From Chloroflexota bacterium (GTDB lineage Bacteria > Chloroflexota > Dehalococcoidia > UBA2247 > RBG-13-53-26), in assembly GCA_003551705.1 (NCBI GenBank), contig PUNJ01000191.1, forward strand, positions 1 through 38,554: a stretch of DNA of 38,554 bases. Direction: 5' to 3'. The notes beneath the pieces were generated by a model, which did not search any database, was not told the DNA's origin, and saw nothing but the letters and a program-made list of their open reading frames with translations. This document shows, in pieces, positions 1-7,563 of the stretch (positions within the stretch are counted from its first letter, which is position 1; each line of letters opens with the position of its first letter). A program made the translations under genes and the position numbers.

Positions 1-1185
1 GTCATCTCTCAGACCAGGGTCGCCCATGAGCGCGGCAAGACGATCGGTAAGTTGTTCAGGATTGTCGCTGTCAAAAATCATGCCGGCACGGCCATAGTCA
101 AGTACATAAGGCCCGGCGCCGACGTCAGCTGACACAATGGCGCATCCGTAAAAAGCGGCCTCCAGCAGGACAATGCCGAAGCTCTCACGGGACAGGACAG
201 GTTTGGGCCTGGGCTTTCCATCGGTGCCGAGATGTATGAAACTATAGGCTTCGGGCCTCGACGGGAAGCAGAATATGGCAGCACTCAAGTAGCTTCCAGC
301 CAGAGCCTCTCCCGACAGGTGGCCGGTGAGGACCACCCTTCCGGTAAGCTGTTTCGCTTCAATCAGGCGCCGTACTTCTGCCTCGTAGGAGGGTATAACT
401 TCGCCTGTTAGTTGCAGTGTCCAATCGGGGAACCTGTCCTTGAGTCTGGCGAAACAGGAGATCAGGGTATCCACACCTTTGGCGTACTCGATTCTACCGG
501 TATAGAGAACCTTCTTCTCCCGCGGGACCTCCTGGAGCATGCTCTGCAGCCGTCTTGCATCCACCCCATTGGGTAGTGTAACCAACTGTCGCTCTAACCA
601 CGGGTGAGTCGCCAGTACCCGCTCTCTAGCTTCAGGCGACTCAATGGTGATGAAGTCGGCTGTCAAGCGCAAGATACGAAACGTCAATTCTCCTATCGTG
701 CGCAGGAATAGCCGTCTGAACAGAGGTGGGCGGTATTTGAGGTTACCATATAGCCTGCCGTCCGAGTCCATCTTGACTGCGACCACACCCTTGCGATTCA
801 GAAGCTTATAGATCAGGGAGGCGACGGCATTGTTAAAACCGGCAAAATACAATATCAGATAGTCCGTGTTTGATGAACACGAGACAATGTAGCGGTACAG
901 TGGTAGTCCCAGGTAGCGTTTGAGGCCAGGCCTTGTGCCTCCTATGCTGATGATGGGTATGTCATCCAGGTTGCCCGCCTTGGAATTCCAGTCGTTGCCG
1001 TAAGCTACGATACTCACGGAGTGGCCCAACATGGCCAAGTGCCTGGGCAGTTCGCCCAGGTCCTTGGTCACATCTCTTGCTGCAAAGACCGGAGTCCAGA
1101 AGACGGTCCTCCTGGCGTGAGCTGGCGCACTTAGTGGTTTCAACTGCCTAACAGGTTGAGTGACTAAATCTTCCGGTCCCGTCAT
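1..1185 (-). CDS. Glycosyltransferase family 4 (GT-B), C-terminus cut by window edge
   Basis: The frame is open on the minus strand from ATG at 1185 to base 1 (395 codons, no stop inside the window), so the C-terminus lies outside. The N-terminal half is a GT-B domain with an early 'LPRHLAMLGHSVSIVAYG' stretch. The C-terminal half carries the GT4 signatures 'LPNGVD', 'LYTGRIEYAKGVDTLI' and the nucleotide-sugar EX7E region 'ESFGIVLLEA'. Family members move sugars from activated donors to lipid or polysaccharide acceptors at the inner face of the membrane. The start lies 3 bases after the stop of the upstream family-2 glycosyltransferase, so the two are translationally coupled, and a GGGGA ribosome site lies inside that gene's last codons. 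The context suggests surface polysaccharide or glycolipid synthesis; the sugar is not predictable. Confidence 0.88.
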   Translation of the reverse strand, partial: MTGPEDLVTQPVRQLKPLSAPAHARRTVFWTPVFAARDVTKDLGELPRHLAMLGHSVSIVAYGNDWNSKAGNLDDIPIISIGGTRPGLKRYLGLPLYRYIVSCSSNTDYLILYFAGFNNAVASLIYKLLNRKGVVAVKMDSDGRLYGNLKYRPPLFRRLFLRTIGELTFRILRLTADFITIESPEARERVLATHPWLERQLVTLPNGVDARRLQSMLQEVPREKKVLYTGRIEYAKGVDTLISCFARLKDRFPDWTLQLTGEVIPSYEAEVRRLIEAKQLTGRVVLTGHLSGEALAGSYLSAAIFCFPSRPEAYSFIHLGTDGKPRPKPVLSRESFGIVLLEAAFYGCAIVSADVGAGPYVLDYGRAGMIFDSDNPEQLTDRLAALMGDPGLRDD

Positions 1186-1188
1186 GAA

Positions 1189-2148
1189 TTATTGTCCCCG
1201 TCTTGTCATTTTGTGCCAAGCGCTTCGCAATTCAAGTACGATTCTGGTCCGGAGTATGCCTCTGTAGGGGCCGGGCGCAAATCTGGCCGCCAACCAGTGC
1301 ATATAGAGGCGCACGTCTCGCCTGTCGATGCTTATTGCCTGGACCAGGTGATCGAGAGCCTTCGTGCGGTTGCCGTCGACCAGGTATCTCTGACCGGCAT
1401 ATTTGTGCTGCTGCGCATAAATATGGGCTCGCTTCTTTAACAAGTACTGAGGGAGGTCGAAAGCCGCAAAAATCTTGTCAAGAATAACAAAATGCTCAGG
1501 ATAGAAGTGATCTTTGTACGTATGCGTCTTTGTGCCGGGACAAATTCGGAAGCTGGCCATACATTTTGGGATGAGTTTGACTTGTGTGCACAGGCCCGCT
1601 CTAATGAAGAAGTCGTAGTCCATGGCCAAATGCAGGCTGGTGTCAAGAAACCCAGCCCTTTCCAGGACTTCGCGGCGGAAGAAGACGGTCTGCTGTGGTA
1701 TCATGTTGGAACACATCAACCTGACCAAGTCGAATTCCTCGTTCCATATGACCTCGGTGACCTGCCCCGCCTCATCAATGATGTTGCAGCCTCCATAGAC
1801 CATGCCAACATCAGGATGGGCTAGAAGATAGTTGACGGCCGTCTCTACGGCATCGAGCGTATAGAGGTCGTCTGCGTTCAAGTAAGCCAGGATGTCTCCA
1901 CGGCACATCCGCCATCCTTTGTTTATAGCATCGGACTGGCCTTTGTCGGGCTCAGACACCCATGTGAGACCGTCGCCATGTCTGCGGAGTATTTCCACGG
2001 TGTTATCCGTGGAGGCCCCGTCTACAACGATATGTTCAATATACGGGTAGGTCTGGCTCTTGATGCTGAGTATGGTCTCTTCAATGTAGCCGCCGCAATT
2101 ATACGAAGGCGTGACTATTGATACCAGGGGGGGCGGTCTATTTGTCAT
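1189..2148 (-). CDS. Glycosyltransferase family 2 (GT-A)
   Basis: A 319-residue GT-A protein. It begins with 'PLVSIVTPSYNCGGYIEET', the usual family-2 start, followed by 'VDGASTDNT', 'EPDKGQSDAINKG' and the DXD-like metal/nucleotide motif 'LNADDLY' near residue 90. The acidic 'MDYDFFIRAG' segment near residue 180 matches the acceptor/catalytic region of the family. The last 90 residues are basic and helical with no clear membrane span. It probably transfers a sugar onto a growing surface glycan together with the downstream GT4 gene, with which it is nearly overlapping. The ribosome site before the ATG is weak. An extended -10 element sits about 30 bases upstream. Donor and acceptor cannot be inferred. 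Confidence 0.88.
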   Translation of the reverse strand: MTNRPPPLVSIVTPSYNCGGYIEETILSIKSQTYPYIEHIVVDGASTDNTVEILRRHGDGLTWVSEPDKGQSDAINKGWRMCRGDILAYLNADDLYTLDAVETAVNYLLAHPDVGMVYGGCNIIDEAGQVTEVIWNEEFDLVRLMCSNMIPQQTVFFRREVLERAGFLDTSLHLAMDYDFFIRAGLCTQVKLIPKCMASFRICPGTKTHTYKDHFYPEHFVILDKIFAAFDLPQYLLKKRAHIYAQQHKYAGQRYLVDGNRTKALDHLVQAISIDRRDVRLYMHWLAARFAPGPYRGILRTRIVLELRSAWHKMTRRGQ

Positions 2149-2175
2149 AATTCATACCAACTTTCAGGCTGGTCA

Positions 2176-2184
2176 AGTATAGCA
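2176..2184 (-). promoter_or_regulatory. Candidate extended -10 promoter for the glycosyltransferase pair
   Basis: Read on the minus strand, TGC-TATACT matches an extended -10 element (TGN-TATAAT). It lies about 28 bases upstream of the ATG at 2148, giving a short leader. A TTGATA upstream is only 15 bases away, so the -35 is poor. The same nonamer occurs before the hemerythrin gene at 16984. Confidence 0.4.
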
Positions 2185-2253
2185 CCTCGACGCAAATATC
2201 AACCATCTTGGCAAAGACACCCGGGGCCGTATAGTACGAGCCTATTGCCGCAT

Positions 2254-2445
2254 CTATAAGATTAGTGGATGGCCATCAGGCTTGCGAAGACCCACGATCA
2301 TTTCGATCAGGATTGTCTTGCCGGCCCCATTTGGACCGAGAAGACCAAAGATCTGGCCCTCCTCGATGATGAAGCTCACCTTATCGACGGCGATGACATC
2401 ACCCTAATTCTTGGATAGATCTGTTACTTCAACGGGTTTGGCCAT
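2254..2445 (-). pseudogene. Remnant of an ABC transporter ATP-binding protein (N-terminal 63 codons, internal stop)
   Basis: From ATG at 2445 the minus strand reads a typical ABC ATPase start: 'MAKPVEVTDLSKN', an in-frame TAG at 2406-2404, then 'GDVIAVDKVSF', 'GQIFGLLGPNGAGKTILIE' (an intact Walker A) and 'MIVGLRKPDG'. It then stops at 2256-2254. The stop at codon 14 stands where related proteins usually have an aromatic residue (KxYG). Nothing after the first 63 codons is recognisable: Q-loop, signature and Walker B are all missing. An AGGA ribosome site survives upstream. This is a decayed gene, probably from a drug/lipid-export type ABC system. It is too short and broken to act as an ATPase. 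Confidence 0.82.
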
Positions 2446-2563
2446 CACCAGGTCCTTTCGCGAAGGGTCGCAAGCAAGCATATAGTACCAGGCTTATATC
2501 CTAGAGTGCAATCCGGTGGTGTTCTACGTAGCAATCTGCAGTCCATTGGATCCGTTTGCATCC

Positions 2564-2593
2564 TTGCTAGTGGTATCCTTTACCTGATATAGT
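2564..2593 (+). promoter_or_regulatory. Candidate sigma70-type promoter for the EthD-like/SDR/enoyl-CoA hydratase group
   Basis: TTGCTA (2564-2569), an 18-base spacer and TATAGT (2588-2593), with TG one base before the -10 (extended form). The predicted transcription start near 2600 lies about 80 bases before the GTG at 2682. This also argues against translation starting at the upstream in-frame ATG at 2595. Confidence 0.45.
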
Positions 2594-2681
2594 CATGCCA
2601 AGGGCCGCTTCATGCTTTCTCGTCGAGCTGCTTTCTTGGACCAGTAACTGTCTACAGCAGGTCGGCAATAGGAGGATCAAC

Positions 2682-3401
2682 GTGGAAAAGTACATATATC
2701 TTCTTTGGGGGCAAAAGGGTCAGGACAAGGAGGAACGCCGAAACCAGCTGCTCCAGGACGTAGCCAGTCAGCTCCTGGGAGCAGGGGCTGAGAGATTGAC
2801 CATGTATATCGTAGACCGTGATTCAGCCGTCAAGTCTGCTGCACCCTTTCATCCGGGGGAACGCATTTGTGCTGAGGTGGCTCTATGGAGCAATGACGGT
2901 GCCCAGCTAGAATCCTGGGAAAGATGCTTTCAAACGGCTGGATTTCGCCCGGCAGGCTATCACGTGGATGAGTTCATATACACAGAGTACGGTGGAAACA
3001 GGTATTCGGGATGTCGGGACTGGCCTGATGGGCAGCGCTCTCCTGGCATAGTAGCCGTGACTTTGATGGAGAGACCCAAACGACTGACACGCGCTGAGTG
3101 GATCAGACGCTGGCATGGCCGCCAGTCGCCACTATCCGAGGAGATGCAACCACGCTCACGGTATATAAGGAACGTGGTCATCAAGCCGGTCACACCGGGC
3201 TCATGGCCGCTGGAAGGTATCGTTGAGGAAGCGTGGCCGTCAGCAAGGCACATAACGAACCCCTTTGTCTTTTACGGTGCCGGCAGGAATCCCATCAGGC
3301 TTCTGTGGAATATGATGCGCATGCTGCGGAGCGTCAACCGCTTCCTGGACATGCATCGTATCCGCACCACCAATACCAGTGAATATATCCTGCGAAGCTA
3401 A
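2682..3401 (+). CDS. EthD-like dimeric alpha/beta-barrel protein (long form)
   Basis: Starts at GTG 2682, six bases after a perfect AGGAGG. The in-frame ATG at 2595 has no ribosome site and lies upstream of the predicted transcription start. The 239-residue product contains 'RLTRAEWIRRWHGRQSPLSEE', which matches the EthD/ferredoxin-like signature (a W..HG..SPL core as in proteins of the EthD family), preceded by 'IVAVTLMERPKR'. The N-terminal half (strand 'YIYLLWGQ', helix, 'RLTMYIVD') looks like a second ferredoxin-like repeat, so this may be a tandem two-domain form. EthD was first seen with ETBE-degrading P450; most relatives have no assigned reaction, and some bind polyketide or small aromatic ligands. 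It is 37 bases from the following SDR gene and likely co-transcribed. Ligand unknown. Confidence 0.72.
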   Translation: MEKYIYLLWGQKGQDKEERRNQLLQDVASQLLGAGAERLTMYIVDRDSAVKSAAPFHPGERICAEVALWSNDGAQLESWERCFQTAGFRPAGYHVDEFIYTEYGGNRYSGCRDWPDGQRSPGIVAVTLMERPKRLTRAEWIRRWHGRQSPLSEEMQPRSRYIRNVVIKPVTPGSWPLEGIVEEAWPSARHITNPFVFYGAGRNPIRLLWNMMRMLRSVNRFLDMHRIRTTNTSEYILRS

Positions 3402-3438
3402 CCTGAAACAGGTGAGAATTTGAGGGGGGAACCAGCAA

Positions 3439-4470
3439 ATGACGGTATTAGTAACTGGAGCCACGGGCCATCTCGGTAACGTACTGGTCAGAGAGCTGAT
3501 AGCCAGAGGTGAGAAAGTCAAGGTCCTTGTGCCACCTTCCGATGATATCACATCCATAGAGGGGCTTGATGTAGAAAGGATTCAAGGAGATGTCCTTGAC
3601 TTGGGCTCGTTGCGCCGGGGATTAGAAGGAGTGCAGACCGTTTACCATTTGGCTGGCATCCTGTTTACCTCACCAAGGCGGAGCCATCTTCTCTATCGCG
3701 TCAATCTGGACGGTACCCGCAATGTAGCTGCGGCATGCATGGAATGCGGCGTAGGCAGGATGGTATATACCAGTTCAATTCAGGCACTGGTCCAGCCACC
3801 GAAGGGAAAAATGGTTGACGAGCTTGGTGGTTTCGATCCAGCCAAGGTGACGGGACATTATGCGAAGTCGAAGGCCATGGCCAGCCTGGAGGTCCTTTCT
3901 GCAGCAGCGAAAGGACTCGATGCCCTCATAGTTTGCCCGACCGGAGCTATCGGCCCGTACGATTTCCGGCCTTCCAAAATGGGAAACTGGTTTCTTCAGG
4001 TAGCCACAAACAAACTGGATGGGCGAATTTACACCGTGGGAGGCACCTACGATTTCGTTGACGTTCGAGATCTGGCCGCAGCACAGATTGAGGCAGCACA
4101 AAAGGGCAGGAGTGGCGAAGTGTACATACTATCAGGGGAAGCCCTGGACCAAAAGGAACAGGTCAGGTTGCTGCAGCAGGCGTCCGGCGTCAATGGGCGG
4201 TGTTACGGAATGATGCCCTGGCAGTTATGGATGGTGGCCTACATCGCTCATCTGTACAACTGGATAAGAAATACAACGCCTGGCGTGACTTTGGATGAAG
4301 CCCGCATTGTTACCAGTAACTGCCTGATCAGCCATGAAAAGGCCACGAGAGAATTGGCATACAACCCTCGACCCATGAAGGAGACCATACTGGACACGAT
4401 CAACTGGTACAGAGACACAGGCAGGCTGCCATTACGGATCACCAGCTTTGCTGGAAACGGACAAGTATGA
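3439..4470 (+). CDS. Extended short-chain dehydrogenase (NAD-dependent epimerase/dihydroflavonol-reductase-like)
   Basis: A 343-residue extended SDR. The Rossmann motif 'TGATGHLG' is at residues 6-13, 'YHLAG' near 69-73, catalytic Ser in 'YTSS' (110-113) and the YxxxK pair Tyr141/Lys145 in 'YAKSK'. 'CPTGAIGPYD' matches the substrate-loop region of dihydroflavonol-4-reductase and 3-beta-hydroxysteroid dehydrogenase relatives. It probably oxidises or reduces a hydroxyl/ketone on a non-sugar substrate with NAD(P)(H). The ATG follows a G-rich ribosome site (GAGGGGGG). It sits between an EthD-like gene and an enoyl-CoA hydratase. An EthD-like/SDR pair recurs at 15542-16932. Confidence 0.85.
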   Translation: MTVLVTGATGHLGNVLVRELIARGEKVKVLVPPSDDITSIEGLDVERIQGDVLDLGSLRRGLEGVQTVYHLAGILFTSPRRSHLLYRVNLDGTRNVAAACMECGVGRMVYTSSIQALVQPPKGKMVDELGGFDPAKVTGHYAKSKAMASLEVLSAAAKGLDALIVCPTGAIGPYDFRPSKMGNWFLQVATNKLDGRIYTVGGTYDFVDVRDLAAAQIEAAQKGRSGEVYILSGEALDQKEQVRLLQQASGVNGRCYGMMPWQLWMVAYIAHLYNWIRNTTPGVTLDEARIVTSNCLISHEKATRELAYNPRPMKETILDTINWYRDTGRLPLRITSFAGNGQV

Positions 4471-4638
4471 CTGTCCTCCGCACGCGTGCCAAAAGTTAAG
4501 ACAATCTGTATAATCTTCGTGTTATCTTACCCATACGAGCTTCGTAAACGCATTGCAGTGTTACAAGGGGCAGGAAGACGGAAGGCAGGTCGCTACGGCG
4601 ACTGGGATAGCCAAAAAGTGCAAATTCAGGGAGGACAC

Positions 4639-5457
4639 ATGGCTGAAGAACTCAATATCAGTACCAAGAACTGCACGATTGAGAAGGAAGGGCACATCAT
4701 GATCGTTACCCTTAACCGACCAGAGGCAAAGAATGCCTTGAGCCCATCTATGCTGGTAGGCATGTACAAGGCCTGGAGGAAGCTGGAGGAAGATGATGAC
4801 CTTTACTGTGCCATCTTGACGGGTAAGGGTGACACCTTTTGTGCCGGGATGGACCTCAAGACTGGAGTTGAACCGGGTGAGGATGCAGAGGAAATACAGC
4901 AGCTGATGCAGACCATACCGAACCTGCACTGGCAGGCGCTGTTGAGGGAGGACAGGCCCAGCAAACCGATCATCCTAGCGGTAGAGGGTTATGCTCTGGC
5001 TGGCGGAACGGAGATACTGCAGGGTACCGACCTTCGAGTGGGAGCGGAAGACGCCATATTCGGCGTCACTGAGGTTGCCCGGGGACTCTATCCGATGGCA
5101 GCCTCGGCCATACGCCTGCGCCGCCAAATCCCCTATTGCCTTGCCGCGGAGGTACTACTCCTCGGACGGCACGTCACTGCTCAAGAGGCACTCCAATGGG
5201 GCCTGATCAACCGCGTTGCTCCCAAGGGCAAAGCTCTTGATGAAGCCCTCAATATGGCAAGGCAACTAACGGAGAATGCACCGCTGTCCATAAAAGCCAT
5301 CACACGGACCCTGCGTGAAATAGACGAGTCCGTCCCAGAGGCAGAGTCGTTGAAACGACAGGATGAGATAGGCTGGCCCATCTTTACCACAGAGGACTCC
5401 AAGGAAGGCATGAAAGCTTTCAAGGAGAAACGAAAGGCTGTCTTCAAAGGGCGCTAG
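4639..5457 (+). CDS. Enoyl-CoA hydratase/isomerase family protein (crotonase)
   Basis: The chosen start is ATG 4639, four bases after GGAGG; the frame is open to 4486 but without a ribosome site. The 272-residue protein is of normal crotonase length. The oxyanion-hole segments are 'DTFCAGMDL' (about 66-73) and 'YALAGGTEI' (118-126). Glu125 in 'GGTE' and Glu145 in 'GVTEV' fall where the two catalytic glutamates of hydratases sit, so hydration of a 2-enoyl-CoA is plausible. Isomerase or other crotonase reactions remain possible. The C-terminus is rich in Lys/Glu ('KEGMKAFKEKRKAVFKG'), typical of the family. It probably ends the transcription unit begun at 2682, since a strong hairpin follows at 5470. 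Role: one step of beta-oxidation-like CoA-thioester breakdown. Confidence 0.88.
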   Translation: MAEELNISTKNCTIEKEGHIMIVTLNRPEAKNALSPSMLVGMYKAWRKLEEDDDLYCAILTGKGDTFCAGMDLKTGVEPGEDAEEIQQLMQTIPNLHWQALLREDRPSKPIILAVEGYALAGGTEILQGTDLRVGAEDAIFGVTEVARGLYPMAASAIRLRRQIPYCLAAEVLLLGRHVTAQEALQWGLINRVAPKGKALDEALNMARQLTENAPLSIKAITRTLREIDESVPEAESLKRQDEIGWPIFTTEDSKEGMKAFKEKRKAVFKGR

Positions 5458-5469
5458 CCTGCCGAAAAC

Positions 5470-5492
5470 GGCGTCCCGGCTACCGGGACGCC
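5470..5492 (+). terminator. Hairpin after the enoyl-CoA hydratase gene
   Basis: Perfect 10-bp stem (GGCGTCCCGG / CCGGGACGCC) with a CTA loop, 12 bases after the stop codon. There is no U-run after it, so it may be a transcript-end stabiliser or a weak terminator rather than a canonical intrinsic terminator. Confidence 0.55.
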
Positions 5493-5574
5493 ATGACCCC
5501 AACTCATTTGTCGTTCGCCGCATATCATCCGGATGTGCTGGCTTTGAAACCATGGAAGTCCGGCTCATGGTAAC

Positions 5575-5603
5575 TTGCCCTCCAGCCGGTAACTGGTTAT
5601 GAT
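5575..5603 (+). promoter_or_regulatory. Candidate sigma70-type promoter for the nitrilase-family gene
   Basis: TTGCCC (5575-5580), a spacer of exactly 17 bases, then TATGAT (5598-5603). The predicted start near 5610 leaves a leader of about 35 bases before the GTG at 5645. The site follows the hairpin at 5470, so the nitrilase gene is likely its own unit. Confidence 0.5.
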
Positions 5604-5644
5604 CATCTCCGCGTTACTCTGAGATAACCCGATAAGGTGGACCA

Positions 5645-6469
5645 GTGGCCAAACTGACTGTTGCGGCGATCCAGATGCAATCCGGGAGAAACCTGGACAG
5701 GAATCTTTCTACTGCCATGAGGCTCATAGATGAGGCTATTGCCAGAGGTGCGCAGTTCATTGCCTTGCCCGAACTGTTTGCCTTTTACGGGCCACTTCAA
5801 CTGCTTGCCCGCAGCGCTGAACCCGTCCCCGGCCCTATCATAGATCTTGTCCGAGAGAAGGCCAGAGCAGCGGGTGTTTACATTCTTGCCGGGAGTGTGG
5901 CGGAATCCATTCCGGAAAACGGCAGAATCTTCAATACCAGCGCGCTCATCGACTCGCATGGCAGAATCACCGCCTCTTACCAGAAGATGCACCTTTTCGA
6001 CGTAGACCTCACAGGGCACACGTCAGTCAGGGAGTCTTCCGTCTTCGAACGGGGCGACCGCGCGGTGGTGGCTGATACAGACCATGGTAAAGTCGGCTTG
6101 ACCGTGTGCTATGATCTCCGCTTTCCTGAGCTATACCGGCACCTGGCTTTACAGGGAGCCGGCATTATATTCGTGGCGTCATGTTTCATGCAACTCACCG
6201 GCAAGGACCACTGGGAACCGCTACTCCGAGCCCGAGCCATAGAGAATCAAGTATTCGTAGTCGCACCGAATCAGACAGGACCCATAGTGGGCACCGATCT
6301 TGTCCGTCACGGGCACAGTGCCATAATAGACCCGTGGGGAACAGTGCTGGCCATGGCCACAGAACCGGAACAGGCAATCGTCGCTGAACTGAACTTCGAT
6401 CGCCTAAATGAGGTTCGCCGCCAGATACCCTGCATGCAGAATCGCCGTCCCGACGTATACCACCTATAG
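5645..6469 (+). CDS. Carbon-nitrogen hydrolase (nitrilase superfamily, Nit-like amidase)
   Basis: A 274-residue nitrilase-fold protein starting at GTG, after an AAGGTGG ribosome site. The catalytic triad is visible: Glu43 in 'ALPELFAF', Lys114 in 'YQKMHLFDVDL' and Cys155 in 'TVCYDLRFPELYR'. These motifs fit the Nit1/Nit2 branch (omega-amidase, deaminated-glutathione amidase and similar amidases) rather than true nitrilases. It is cytosolic, with no signal peptide. The family hydrolyses non-peptide C-N bonds such as amides of alpha-keto acids. Neighbours give no clear substrate: enoyl-CoA hydratase upstream and a DNA repair gene on the opposite strand downstream. Repair of damaged metabolites is a reasonable default role. 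Confidence 0.88.
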   Translation: MAKLTVAAIQMQSGRNLDRNLSTAMRLIDEAIARGAQFIALPELFAFYGPLQLLARSAEPVPGPIIDLVREKARAAGVYILAGSVAESIPENGRIFNTSALIDSHGRITASYQKMHLFDVDLTGHTSVRESSVFERGDRAVVADTDHGKVGLTVCYDLRFPELYRHLALQGAGIIFVASCFMQLTGKDHWEPLLRARAIENQVFVVAPNQTGPIVGTDLVRHGHSAIIDPWGTVLAMATEPEQAIVAELNFDRLNEVRRQIPCMQNRRPDVYHL

Positions 6470-6528
6470 TTGCAGTCCGCACCGGATGTCATATTGTTTG
6501 GTTACAGCGGACATTTGGGCACAGGCGC

Positions 6529-7410
6529 TTATCTCAACTCAGGGAAGGCCGCCCGCAATTTGAGCACGGATTCCTGCTTGTCCTTGACTTCAAGCATTAT
6601 ATCGAGGTCAAGGTCCTTCACCATTGCATAGAAACCTGCAAAGAAGTCCAAGTGCAACGTCTCTGAATGGGCCCCTTTATGTTTCGACGTTTCCTGGTTT
6701 GAGTAGTGAATCTTCTGTCTTTGCCCGTTCCATGTTGTGCCAAAACGTTGTATCACTTCCCTGAGACCTCGCCCGGCAAAGCTGGGCAAGACCACATGAT
6801 GAAGAACGTCCAGGACGGCAGGTAGTCCCGTTGTGGTACAGATCTCCAGAATGTCCTCAGCACTGTAGATCCGTTCATCATTCTCGATGGCCAGCCTTCT
6901 CCCTATTCTGATAGGTAGTGCCGATAGCCGTTCAATTAGGAGTTTCTTTTGCATTTCTTTATGCCCATAAGCACCACCGCCATGGATGACGATTTTATGG
7001 TCCTTGCTCAGCCCCATAAGGTCCAACACAGTGCAGTGGTATTCCAGGTCCCTCATGGAGGCAGCCTGGATGCCGGCAACGGGGGCGCCTATGACCGTAT
7101 ACTGACCGGGATGCATGGAAACCCTCATACCGTACTCCATAACGAAATGTCCCACTCTCTGCAAATCTGGGTAGCAGACTCTTCTCCAAGAACCCGAATT
7201 GACCGGTGACGACCCAAAGGGGACGAGCTTGGAGGTTATTCGAAAGAGCCTGATGTCGTGCTCCAAGTTCCATCGCAAAATTTGTTCTAGTGCCAGGATG
7301 TTGGCACGCGCCACAGATAGCATCCGCTCCTCTGAATATCCTGCCAATCTGAAAGCCTTGCTAGCCGATGGCAGCCAGGTGTTGACGCCCACGTAGCCGA
7401 TTCTGATCAT
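6529..7410 (-). CDS. uvsE: UV DNA damage endonuclease UvdE/UvsE
   Basis: A 293-residue TIM-barrel metal-dependent nuclease of normal family length. Recognisable features in order: N-terminal 'IRIGYVGVN', 'LFRITSKLVPFGSSP' (about residues 55-69), the metal-site 'MHPGQY', 'IVIHGGGAYG', 'LAIENDERIY' and 'AVLDVLHHVV', with a later 'KIHYSNQ' strand. The conserved His, Glu and Asp residues of these motifs are present. In the family the enzyme nicks 5' of cyclobutane dimers and 6-4 photoproducts and starts alternative excision repair. The ATG has an AAGGTG ribosome site five bases upstream. It is divergently arranged with the GH3-like gene. A weak promoter (TTGTAA, 18 bases, TCTAAT on the minus strand) may lie in the gap. 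Confidence 0.9.
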   Translation of the reverse strand: MIRIGYVGVNTWLPSASKAFRLAGYSEERMLSVARANILALEQILRWNLEHDIRLFRITSKLVPFGSSPVNSGSWRRVCYPDLQRVGHFVMEYGMRVSMHPGQYTVIGAPVAGIQAASMRDLEYHCTVLDLMGLSKDHKIVIHGGGAYGHKEMQKKLLIERLSALPIRIGRRLAIENDERIYSAEDILEICTTTGLPAVLDVLHHVVLPSFAGRGLREVIQRFGTTWNGQRQKIHYSNQETSKHKGAHSETLHLDFFAGFYAMVKDLDLDIMLEVKDKQESVLKLRAAFPELR

Positions 7411-7563
7411 TCCGGCACCTTCATCTTAAAGATACAGGGTCGACCGGTCTTTTGCGACGATTAGAGCTTAGATCGGGATATCATTACAAAATGCTTGACC
7501 AGCTTGCCAAGAGTAATTCCACGTAGTACCATCTGCGAGTATAGGTCATGGGCAGGTGTGATT

